From positions 18,662,001-18,726,000 of the forward strand of contig CM055612.1 in assembly GCA_029379385.1 (NCBI GenBank): a stretch of 64,000 nucleotides of DNA, written 5' to 3'. The DNA comes from Quillaja saponaria (Eukaryota; Streptophyta; Magnoliopsida; Fabales; Quillajaceae). Of this stretch, positions 11,952 through 23,600 are shown piece after piece (position 1 is the first letter of the stretch; the number at the start of each line of letters is the position of its first letter). The notes under the pieces were generated by a model. It ran no database searches. It had not been told where the DNA came from and saw nothing but the letters and a program-made list of their open reading frames with translations. A program made the position numbers and the translations under genes.

Positions 11952-14065
11952 ATGGCTTCTTCAATAGTATTATGCCTTTGTTTCTTATTTGCTTTTGCAA
12001 CAATGTGTTTTGCTCGTAGCGTTCCCTCAGGTTTGCACCTTTATATTTTTTTCAAGTTCGTTAAATTCTTTGAAACTTTTTCCTTCATTCTTTAGTTTTT
12101 CTTAGAAGTGATTATAGTCAGTTGTTGGATTGATATTATATTATTAGTACGAGAATTTGAATTTGGATTATTGTGTACGTGTAGCATTACTACATTAACT
12201 GATATATTGTAAGAAATTATTATTATTATTATTATTTGCAGAATCTCTTGAAAGGATGTTAGTTGTAGATTATACACCACCACATACACATCCAAGCCCT
12301 CCTTTAATTTCAAAGAAGACACAATTTGAAACAAATGGTATTTACTTGCATTGCAGGCTCTTCTAACAAAGGAAAATCATTAAATAAAAGTATTATTATT
12401 TTTTATTATTTACAATCATAGTAGTATGTTTTTCTATACAAAAAAACATTTATGTAAGAATTCAAATTTAAAATCTATACTTATCAATGAGAACCAATGT
12501 CTTGAGAACAAGAAGTCACCAGCAACTACATTATAGTTTAATGTTATAAACAACTAATTTGTCCTAAGTAATTGATTTAGTTTAGTTTTTATTTATTTTT
12601 ATTTATTTTTATTTATTTTTATTTTTTACAGAATCTCTTGAAAGGATGTTGGCTGTAGATTATACACCACCACATACACATCCAAACCCTCCTCCAAATT
12701 CAAAGAAGACACAATTTGAAACAAATGGTATGTATACGCATTGTGGGCTCTCTACTACATTAGCAAACTCAACAAAGGAAAATCATTAAATAAAGCATTT
12801 TTATATTTTTAACAATCATAGTAGTATGTTTTCCTATATAAAAACATGCATGTCATAATTCGAATTTAAAATCTCTACTCATCAATGAGAATCAATGCCT
12901 CGAGAACAAGAAGTCACCAACTACTACTTTGCATTTTAATACTATGTGATGATATAGTTAACTATTTGTCTTAAGTAATTGGTTTAGTTTTCTTTACAGA
13001 ATCTCTTGAAAGAATGTTGGTTGTAAATTATACACCATCACATACGCATCCAAGCCCTCCTCCAACTACAAAGAAGACACAGTTTGAAACAAATGGTATG
13101 TAAGTAATTGGATTGTGGGCTCTTTACTGCATTAGCAAATGCAATAAAGAAAATAATTAAAATAAATAAAAATTATATGGTTTACAATCGTAGTAGACAC
13201 AATTTGAAACAAATGGTATGTACTTGCATTGCAGGCTCTTTACGACATTAGCAAATGATTCTCATTGATGAAAGTATTATATTTTAATGTGATGATATAA
13301 ATAAACTAATTTGTCTTAAGTAATTGATTTAGCTTTTTTTTTTTTTTTTTTTTTTCACAGAATCTCTTGAAAGGATGTTGGTTGTAGATTATACACCACC
13401 ACACACACATCCAAACCCTCCTCCAACTGCAAAGAAGACACAATTTGAAACAAATGGTATGTAAGTACTCGGATTGTGGGCTCTTTACTACATTAGCAAA
13501 TGCAACAAAGAAAAAAAAATTATATGGTTTACAATCATGGTAGTATGTTTTTCTATATAAAAAAAATGCATGTAAGAATTCGAATTTAAAATCTCTACTC
13601 ATTAATGTCTTGAGAACAAGTCACCAGCAACTACATTATATTTTAATGTGATTATATAAATAAACTAATTTGTCTTAAGTAATTGATATAGCTTTTTTTT
13701 TCTTTTTTTCTTTTTTTTTTTACAGAATCTCTTGAAAGGATGTTGGTTGTAGATTATACACCACCACATACACATCCAAACCCTCCTCCAACTGCAAAGA
13801 AGACACAATTTGAAACAAATGGTATGTAAGTACTCGGATTGTGGGCTCTTTACTACATTAGCAAATGCAACAAAGAAAAAAAATTTATATGGTTTACAAT
13901 CGTGGTAGTATGTTTTTCTATATAAAAAACATGCATGTAAGAATTCAAATTTAAAATCTCTACTCATCAATGAGAATCAATGTCTTGAGAATAACAAGTC
14001 ACCAGTAACTACATTATATTTTAATGTGATGATATAAATAACTAATTTGTCTTAAGTAATTGATT

Positions 14066-14096
<31 letters not shown>

Positions 14097-17000
14097 ACAG
14101 AATCTCTTGAAAGGATGTTGGTTGTAGATTATACGCCACCACATACACATCCAAACCCTCCTCCAACTGCAAAGAAGACACAATTTGAAACAAATGGTAT
14201 GTAAGTACTCGGATTGTGGGCTCTTTACTACATTAGCAAATGCAACAAAGAAAAAAAAATTATATGGTTTACAATCGTGGCAGTATGTTTTTCTATATAA
14301 AAAAAATGCATGTAAGAATTCGAATTTAAAATCTCTACTCATCAATGAGAATCAATGTCTTGAGAATAACAAGTCACCAGTAACTACATTATATTTTAAT
14401 GTGATGATATAAATAACTAATTTGTCTTAAGTAATTGATTTAGCTTTTTTTTTTTTTTTTTTTTTTCTTTTTTTTTTCTTTTTTTTAACAGAATCTCTTG
14501 AAAGGATGTTGGTTGTAGATTATACACCACCACATACACATCCAAACCCTCCTCCAACTGCAAAGAAGACACAATTTGAAACAAATGGTATGTAAGTACT
14601 CGGATTATGGGCTCTTTACTACATTAGCAAATGCAACAAAGAAAAAAAAATTATATAGTTTACAATGGTAGTATGTTTTTCTATATAAAAAAAATGCATG
14701 TAAGAATTCGAATTTAAAATCTCTACTCATCAATGTCTTGAGAACAACAAGTCACCAGCAACTACATTATATTTTAATGTGATTATATAAATAAACTAAT
14801 TTGTCTTAAGTAATTGATTTAGCTTTTTTTTTTTTTTTTTTTTTTACAGAATCTCTTGAAAGGATGTTGGTTGTAGATTATACACCACCACATACACATC
14901 CAAACCCTCCTCCAACTGCAAAGAAGACACAATTTGAAACAAATGGTATGTAAGTACTCGGATTGTGGGCTCTTTACTACATTAGCAAATGCAACAAAGA
15001 AAAAAAATTTATACGGTTTACAATCGTGGTAGTATGTTTTTCTATATAAAAAACATGCATGTAAGAATTCAAATTTAAAATCTCTACTCATCAATGAGAA
15101 TCAATGTCTTAAGAATAACAAGTCACCAGTAACTACATTATATTTTAATGTGATGATATAAATAAACTAATTTGTCTTAAGTAATTGATTTAGCTTTTTC
15201 TTTTTCTTTTTTTTTTCTTTTTTTTTCTTTTTTTTAACAGAATCTCTTGAAAGGATGTTGGTTGTAGATTATACACCACCACATACACATCCAAACCCTC
15301 CTCCAACTGCAAAGAAGACACAATTTGAAACAAATGGTATGTAAGTACTCGCAATATGGGCTCTTTACGACATTAGCAAATGCAACAAAGAAAAAGAATT
15401 TATATGGTTTACAATCGTGGTAGTATGTTTTTCTATATAAAAAACATGCATGTAAGAATTCAAATTTAAAATCTCTACTCATCAATGAGAATCAATGTCT
15501 TGAGAATAACAAGTCACCAGTAACTACATTATATTTTAATGTGATGATATAAATAACTAATTTGTCTTAAGTAATTGATTTAGCTTTTTTTTTTTTTTTT
15601 TTTTTTTTTTACAGAATCTCTTGAAAGGATGTTGGTTGTAGATTATACGCCACCACATACACATCCAAACCCTCCTCCAACTGCAAAGAAGACACAATTT
15701 GAAACAAATGGTATGTAAGTACTCGGATTGTGGGCTCTTTACTACATTAGCAAATGCAACAAAGAAAAAAAAATTATATGGTTTACAATCGTGGCAGTAT
15801 GTTTTTCTATATAAAAAAAATGCATGTAAGAATTCGAATTTAAAATCTCTACTCATCAATGAGAATCAATGTCTTGAGAATAACAAGTCACCAGTAACTA
15901 CATTATATTTTAATGTGATGATATAAATAACTAATTTGTCTTAAGTAATTGATTTAGCTTTTTTTTTTTTTTTTTTTTTTTCACAGAATCTCTTGAAAGG
16001 ATGTTGGTTGTAGATTATACGCCACCACATACACATCCAAACCCTCCTCCAACTGCAAAGAAGACACAATTTGAAACAAATGGTATGTAAGTACTCGGAT
16101 TGTGGGCTCTTTACTACATTAGCAAATGCAACAAAGAAAAAAAAATTATATGGTTTACAATCGTGGCAGTATGTTTTTCTATATAAAAAAAATGCATGTA
16201 AGAATTCGAATTTAAAATCTCTACTCATCAATGAGAATCAATGTCTTGAGAATAACAAGTCACCAGTAACTACATTATATTTTAATGTGATGATATAAAT
16301 AACTAATTTGTCTTAAGTAATTGATTTAGCTTTTTTTTTTTTTTTTTTTTTTTCACAGAATCTCTTGAAAGGATGTTGGTTGTAGATTATACGCCACCAC
16401 ATACACATCCAAACCCTCCTCCAACTGCAAAGAAGACACAATTTGAAACAAATGGTATGTAAGTACTCGGATTGTGGGCTCTTTACTACATTAGCAAATG
16501 CAACAAAGAAAAAAAATTTATATGGTTTACAATCGTGGTAGTATGTTTTTCTATATAAAAAACATGCATTTAAGAATTCGATTTTAAAATCTCTAATCAT
16601 CAATGAGAATCAATGTCTTGAGAACTACAAGTCACCAATAATTACTTTACATTTTAATACTATATGATAATATAATTAACTAATTTGTCTTGAGTAATTG
16701 ATTTAGTTTTCTTTACAGAATCTCTTGAAAGGATGTTGGTTGTTGATTATACACCACCACATACGCATCCAAACCCTCCTCCAACTTCAAAGAAGACACA
16801 ATTTGAAAAAAATGGTTTGTACATACTCGCATTATTGAATAAAACATTTTTATATTTTGTACGAATATAGTAGTATGTTTTTCTATAAAAATAAATAAAT
16901 AAATACATGCATGTAAGAATTTGAATTTAAAATCTCTACTCATCAATGAGAATCAATGTCTTGAGAACAAGTCACCAACTACTTTACATTTTCATACTAT

Positions 17001-17514
17001 GTGATGATTTAATTAACTATTTTGTCTTAAGTAATTGATTTAGTTTTCTTTACAGAGTCTCTTGAAAAAATGTTGGTTTTAGATTATACACCACCACATA
17101 TGCATCCAAGCCCTTCTCCAACTTCAAAGAAGACACAATTTTAAAAAAAATGGTATTTACTTGCATTGTGGGCTCTTTACTGCATTAGCAAATGTAACAA
17201 AGAAAAATCATTAAATAAAACATTTTTATATTTTTTTACAATTGTAGTAGTATGTTTTTATATTGAAAAAAAAATACATGTAAGAATTTGAATTTAAAAT
17301 CTCTACTCATCAATGAGAATTAATGTCTCTAGAACAACAAGTCACCAAAAACTAGTTTACATTTTAATACTATGTGATGATATGATTAATTAATTTATCT
17401 TAAGTAATTGATTTAGTTTTCTTTATAGAATCTCTTGAAAGAATGTTGGTTGTAGATTATACACCACCACATACACACACAAGCCCTCCTCCAAATTCTA
17501 AAGTTAGAATTTAA
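11952..17514 (+). CDS. secreted precursor of repeated DY-motif peptide (RGF/GOLVEN-like), 16 exons
   Basis: Exon 1 (11952-12030) encodes MASSIVLCLCFLFAFATMCF plus ARSVPS, a clear signal peptide cut after CFA. Fifteen repeat exons follow, starting at 12242, 12632, 13000, 13361, 13726, 14101, 14492, 14850, 15241, 15615, 15987, 16359, 16719, 17056 and 17429. The first thirteen are exactly 96 nt and phase 1-1, so each adds 32 residues in frame. A unit begins ESLERML, holds the core DYTPPHTHPNPPP and ends with KKTQFETN. Nine consecutive units (exons 5-13) are identical in protein. Exon 4 has Asn for the core Asp (NY); exon 15 is 97 nt with TAA at 17142-17144; exon 16 ends at TAA 17512-17514. The product is about 470 residues either way. 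Asp-Tyr is the sulfation motif of plant TPST, and the Pro-rich core suggests hydroxyproline. The RGF/GOLVEN/CLEL link is inference: the His-Asn end is absent. Confidence 0.75.
13193..13217 (+). pseudogene. fragment of a repeat exon inside intron 4
   Basis: Between exons 4 and 5 of the repeat-peptide gene, the last bases of a repeat exon (gacacaatttgaaacaaatg) reappear with their donor site gtatgt, but without an acceptor or the 5' part of the exon. It is the scar of a partly deleted repeat unit. Confidence 0.75.
13361..16718 (+). repeat. tandem array of about 372-bp exon-intron units
   Basis: Nine successive units (exons 5-13 with their introns) spaced 365, 375, 391, 358, 391, 374, 372, 372 and 360 bp apart. 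Introns are nearly as alike as exons, including the landmarks 'gtatgtaagtactcgga', 'ctctactcatcaatgag' and 'gtcttaagtaattga'. Each acceptor follows a long pure poly-T tract of variable length. Exons 7, 11, 12 and 13 share a silent change (ACG for ACA after the core Tyr), marking recently copied units. The pattern fits unequal crossing-over. Confidence 0.9.
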
Positions 17515-18700
17515 AACATCTAGTATGTACACATGCTAATTATAAGTTTGTAAATGAGTTTGAGAGAAACTATGTTTTAGTTTTATAGATTTATTTTGGA
17601 CAATTGTTTGCAAAAAAAAAAATTTAAAAGAAAATTATGAAAAAATGTTGGTAGGACTGGATTAAGAACCACAAATGAACCCAGGCCCAAATTGAGCATA
17701 TGTAATATTATTATTATATGAGAATTTTTTATTACATATTATTATATGATTTATTATGTAAAATCAGAATTTAGGGATTTATTTATTATTTTATTTAATA
17801 TTATGTTTTTAGATTTTTATATTATTTATGTTTCTATCTTAGGGTTTATTTAAAACTGTTTAATATATAATTATTTAAGGCTTTTTTGACAAATTAAATA
17901 TTGATTGCATTACAAATTGAGCTTATTTCATTTGTTCTGTTAGTAATTGTTTACACTGTTTTTTCATCCTGGCAGGTGTCACTCTTTTATCGTGAGAAAA
18001 AGACAAGTCAGCAAATATAGAAGTATGCTAATTACAAGTCTTTCATTCGATAAATTCCAAATAAGTTGATTGAAGTTGGTGGTTGAAAACTTAGTCATCT
18101 ATATTGTTTTAATTTTCAGTTTATGATTACTATTTGAATGAACATGTAATCGATTCACTAGTTCAACATTCAATAAAGTACGTTTCATTTAATTGTTTTA
18201 ATCTCGTTCACTATTTATATACTTTATAGTAATATATTTTTTGGATTAACTACTATTTTAGTCATTTAAAATTATTTTAATTTTCAATACAGTACTTTAG
18301 AAGAAAAAAAATTGTCTAAGTTCGTCGTTTAAGATTAAAAAATTTTCAATCAAGTTATATTCTCATGTTAGAAGATGTTATGTGTAGAAAAAATTATTTT
18401 ATATAATTTAAGGATAAATGACTAAATTAAAAAGTTTTTCTACTAATAAAAATTAAATTAAACATGTCAATAACTCTATGTTAAGTATGATTATTTTATC
18501 TATAAATAATAGATGAATGAGAAAATGGAATGTTTTACTAAAAAATTATAAATCATAAAGAAATTGAACTGAATCGAACTTGACTGACCGTATAACTTGG
18601 TTAGTTTGTAAAATTTATCATTGATCATCACATATTTTATTTGGATGAATAAGAGTAGAAAATTATTTCCTATATGAGAATAAGAATAAGATGAGAGACA
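17515..18700. other. AT-rich stretch downstream of the peptide gene
   Basis: No gene recognised. It should contain the 3' untranslated region of the peptide gene; no single poly-A signal could be chosen in such AT-rich DNA. Confidence 0.4.
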
Positions 18701-19493
18701 TGTTAGCATATTTCAATAAATACATAAATAGGCTTTAAATAAATTATGTACCTTTAATCATTTTTGTCCAAGCAATTACATTACACCGCAGAAAATTAGC
18801 AAGCCTATGTATGAGTAATTACTATACACAATGAGTCCTATTTATGTCCATTTAAATTGTTCCTCCCCCTAAAGAAAACAGTTTTCTGAACGGGATAAGA
18901 TTGATATCCTTATTTAGAGACAATTGTGGGTTGTTTCAATCATTTCTTTAATTATTTATATCTATTTGTATTTATCGTCTTAATAATTATCCAGACATGG
19001 AACAATAATTGTAATATGACCATGTAAATTCTCTAGATACAGGAAACTCACGCTCAAATTTAAAAATTTTAATACATAAATCATGGTGGTCCTATCCTAT
19101 AAACTTGAATACATCCTTCAATGTATCACATGTTTCATTCTCTTTAAATGAGCACTTTATGAGTAAATACTCCTTATGGGCACAACAATAGTAATGTTAA
19201 ACTTTATTATAAAAATACTATATGAGATCTCTTTCAAAGATACAAGATCAATTTTTAATTGAACTAATAATCTTGTATGAACCGCATGGCCATATATTTT
19301 AAAGCGCTGGCAATCCTTTAGTCATAGGGTCTTCAATCATTAGTTCAATATGTATATATTGGACATCCACTTTATGTTTTATCCACTTTACGTATCTTGA
19401 AATAGATTTTCTTGAATTTACACATCCATCATGATTCAAACATGAATACTCAATCATCTTTAAGTGATATGAGTGCTTATATGTAAGCCTATA
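18700..19493 (-). mobile_element. Ty1/copia 3' fragment (end of RNase H and possible 3' LTR)
   Basis: On the minus strand, 19493-19299 reads YRLTYKHSYHLKMIEYSC, then GCVNSRKSIS, then IHIELMIEDPMTKGLPA. These match the copia motifs LTYRRSDxLEVIGYSDSDFAGC-DSRKSTSGY and the end (IS)TELMIADPLTKGLPP. About 80 residues between them are deleted. The DNA below 19290 is where the rest of the element and its 3' LTR would lie, but LTR ends could not be fixed. The fragment stops at 19494 where a CACTA element begins and resumes at 23973. Confidence 0.7.
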
Positions 19494-20667
19494 CACTACA
19501 AGAAAATTCAGTATCAGAGATCGCTAAATACAGACTCTGATAGTCCAATTCCGATTTCTAAAAGTTATCAGAGACCCTAGTGTCTAATGCTACGTATCAA
19601 AGACCGCGAATTCTCTGATACTTTTAGAGATTACATTTTTTATTATTAGAGACTGCAATGTGGTCTCTGATATGATCTCCATTGCTTGATATATTTCTAT
19701 TAGAGACCACTTTTGTTGTCACTAGTAATTATAGCGCGGTTTCTAATAATGTTGATTTTTTTCCAAAAAAAAAAAAATCTTTTTTTTTTTAATGATCATT
19801 TAATCAATTGAGTTTTGATTTAATTTAAATATGTATACAAAATGCTGAAGTAAACTAAGAAAACCAAATTTATTATATTAAAATAATTTAAGTGATTACA
19901 TACAATTCAAATAACATTAAACTTACACTTAGTTGTTCTAATTCAAAGACTATACTCTTTCTTAATGCTTCTCCTTTTGAAAATGGCTATCACATCTTGA
20001 AAAAGCATAACTTCTGTTTAGAACTCTAACTTTTTGAGTATCAACATCAATATCGAGTGTAAATCTGAAACCCACGAAAAGAGAAACTATAGTTCTGAGT
20101 TAGCCACAGTCTCATCTACAAAGGAAAAAAATATATATAGAAAGATCCATGCATAGACTGTATATTAAATAAAAAAGTTAAATGCTTAACCAGAAGACCA
20201 AAAGATTAGAGGAAAAATGTAGAGCTTCAAATATATCAAGAAGTGGAAGAGCAAAATGTACAACAAAGGTTAGAATGAAAAAATAATTAGAAGAAAACAT
20301 ACGTGATCTATCTTTGAATCAAAGTGTGTCTGCATATCACAATTTGAACAACTGCCTGTAAATAAGACAGGAAAACCCACTAGAGTGTGTTCAAGTAAGC
20401 CTTTATTTGTTCAATAAGTTTTGTTAAGGAAAGCTTAACTCACAAAATGGTAAGAAGCATAGAAAAAGGAATGAACTATGAAGTTTAACTCACAAAATGT
20501 AAGAAGCATAACTCGCAAATAGTATATAGAAAACAAGAAGAATGACTGAACTACAAAGCTCAACTCACAAAATGTGCATGGAAAAAGGTTCCAGATTAGA
20601 AGTTAGCACCAAATCTCGCCTCAAACATACTACGCGATAACTTTTGTTGATAGACCTGCATTTAGGT

Positions 20668-20699
<32 letters not shown>

Positions 20700-23600
20700 T
20701 AGGAAAGGATTTTCACATAATAACTAAGGACAATGAAAATAAGTGCAAACAAGAGGGAGGATGTAGAAAAGCAAGTTAAGCTACCTTGGTGAATCCTATC
20801 ATAATTATTAAAAATTTCTTGTTTTCCATCTTTTCCGAAATCTTCTTCCTGCATGAAATACACAAAAGCAAAAATGAAGAAGTCTATTATGTCATTTACT
20901 GATTTACCCTTTTTGACATAACATAGGACCCTCTTCTCCCCTTTTATTTTTCTAATCACCAAAGCTTGCTTCTAAGAGCAGCCAAGTAGCTAACAATACA
21001 AACAAAAATATTAAAATCAATGTACATGCATATCTAAACATAAAACTTCTACATAAAGACTAAGACACAACATGATGGAGTGGCCACAACATGATGAAGT
21101 ATTAGTAAGCTTGAGAAACTCATGTTTATATGTTACTGAGAGGTAGGAACACATGATTACGTAGGATCTCCAGAGTTGGAGTTGTGACTTTGCACGTAAA
21201 ATACTAAATTGTGAATAGTATCGAGAATAAAATTGGATATGGAAGACAAATGTGGAGAAAAGGATAAAAAGTATCTCAAAGAACTCCCAAGAAAGTCCAC
21301 ATATATCATTTGATTTAACCTTTTGAGAACAAAATTATGATTGCAAATTAACTACTCAATCTCTTAACTAAAACAACTTTACTAACAGATGAAGAAAATG
21401 GAAGAAAATATATAGATATTCCACTACTCTAGAAAAATAAGAACTATGAAAGTACCAAGTTCGATATTCTACAAACCAAAAACTCATCTTTTATCCACTT
21501 TGTCTTTACTTTGATAGCAACATATAACTAAGTATCCACTTTGTCTTTACTTCATTTAGTGAGCAGAAGCTCTGCCTTGGTGCCCTTCATACTAGAACAA
21601 GTAAGAAAAGAAAGATATTTCAATCAAATTGTACCATTATAAAGTATGCATTCACTTCCAGAAAGTTTTCTTAGACCTATTAAAATCATAATAAAATCAC
21701 TCTCCGATGTCCAAGTTAAATGTAAAATTTTAGGAGAAATACATATGAATATGGGAAACTAATGATACTATGAAAATGCTTACCTAAATTTTCTCTTTTC
21801 TTGCAACTGACTCCTAATCTTTAGCTACAATTCCAGATCTCTAGTCAAGATTGACACTTACATCTCCACCTCCTTGTTGATACCAATCCACCCAGAAACA
21901 TGCGAGCTAATTGCCAGCCTCTTGAGTTGTAAATGCAAATTGACTGTGTTGTATTCTCCTGATGGTGAAGATTGTTCACATATGGTGATGTCACCTGAAG
22001 AAACAATCACCATTAAAAACTGGAATAGAAAATTCAACTGAAAAAAAATTCACTTAAAAGTATATCCTGAGTTGACTTTACTACCCAGATAAGTTTTGCT
22101 GGAGAAGATAAGAACTAAGAAATAATATAAGTAGTCTTCACAACTGTCCTTGCCCAAGCCACATGATTCAAGAAAGGGACTTCTATATAGACATTTAAAA
22201 CTGACTAATATCGGTCGATGATGATAACTTGATCAAGAAGTACTTGCATTTTACCCACCATAAATCAGCATCCACTAACACAGCCTATATAAGCCCCTTT
22301 TATTAAATGAATAAAATGTCCCTACTGTGCTACCAGCCAACTAAGCAAGTTTAGGTAGCCAGGTGACCATGGCCAAACATCTACATGCGAGTCTTAGTGT
22401 GGAGTTGCCGTCTTCATTAGTACAAAGTTGTGTTGGTCTATAGACTGTGTATACAGGGGAAAGCTTAATGATGGAATTGAACACCAATTTTCCCCTATTT
22501 TTAATATGAAGATGACCCCAAAACTGAGGCATCTCACACTGAATTCCTTGACCATTTGATTAATGAAATTATATTTGTTCAAAGTCTACTTAAGGTCTCG
22601 GGAATTATAGTTGTAAATGGCCAACTCAATAACAGTATAGCAGGAGGTGCCAGTAAACATGCATTTAATAAGCACGTGAACATAATAAAACATGTTAGAT
22701 ATAGAGCTCCCAGCATATGACATGAAAAATAAGCCAAGATATGAGATACAACTGACAAAATTTTCACCAGTAATTGTAAACCACCTCAAAAGTGTCCAAA
22801 AAAAAAAAAAACTAGTTTACTATCATCTTTATCCTTCTTTATTTTCATTCTTGCAAAAGATGAAAATCCCTAACTACCTATTTCTCTCATGCATATTGTA
22901 AACCATCCATTGGATCACACATAATTCATCTTTTACAAGACTGCGCATAAAATAACCAGTATATTCCCGATACAAATAAGAATTGACCCAATCTTAGACC
23001 ATGCCAATCATGATTTGGGAAATAAAACCCAATATTGGCCAAAAAGAGAAATTCTACACCAGGCACAGAACAGGCAGGGCATATACAATATACGTGCAGC
23101 ATAGCCATTAACTCGCTATTTAGTATTTACTTTATAAGCCGAACAAATATCTTATACCCACCACCATTCACTATCAAATTTTCCTCATTTTTCATTCATC
23201 AACCAATCTAATACATAATCAAGGAGAAAAATCTACCGTACAATTTGAAACCCTAATAAATTGACAATTTAACAAACCCAGGAAAGGAAATTAGATTGGG
23301 TATCTCAAATGATCGATGAAAAGCTGAAATTCCATACCTTGACTGCAATGGTGGGGTTAGATGAAGGATCATCTGAAACTACAATGTAATCCACCAAAAC
23401 AACGACATTGTTCTGAATTTCTTCGAAAACACACTTGGTCCTGGTGGTCGGTAAGTTGAGCCATATAGCATGAGCTGGTCGTACAAGACTACTGGTGAAG
23501 AAGACTGGGACAACTAAGAATGGCAACCAGAGAGCTCTCTTCCCCATATTCCCTCTCTTCTTTTTCTCTCTATAGAACAAATTTGTATCTCGTGCAAAGA

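Noticed and set aside
14185..16298. Identical 75-codon plus-strand frames starting at MKQMVCKYSDC
   Set aside because: They begin inside the repeat exon in the wrong frame and run through the intron. They are shadows of the tandem unit.
13306..16603. Repeated minus-strand open frames of about 83-101 codons, all very similar
   Set aside because: They are the reverse strand of the peptide exon plus parts of its introns. They repeat because the unit repeats, have no start context or family match, and the plus-strand exons explain the locus fully.
11952..17514. CRISPR-like array
   Set aside because: The regular repeats are 96-nt coding exons in a plant gene with variable introns, not short direct repeats with unique spacers.
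20630..20962. 110-codon minus-strand frame inside the CACTA element
   Set aside because: It includes a poly-Phe tract from poly-A DNA and has no family resemblance. It could be part of captured sequence but cannot be supported.
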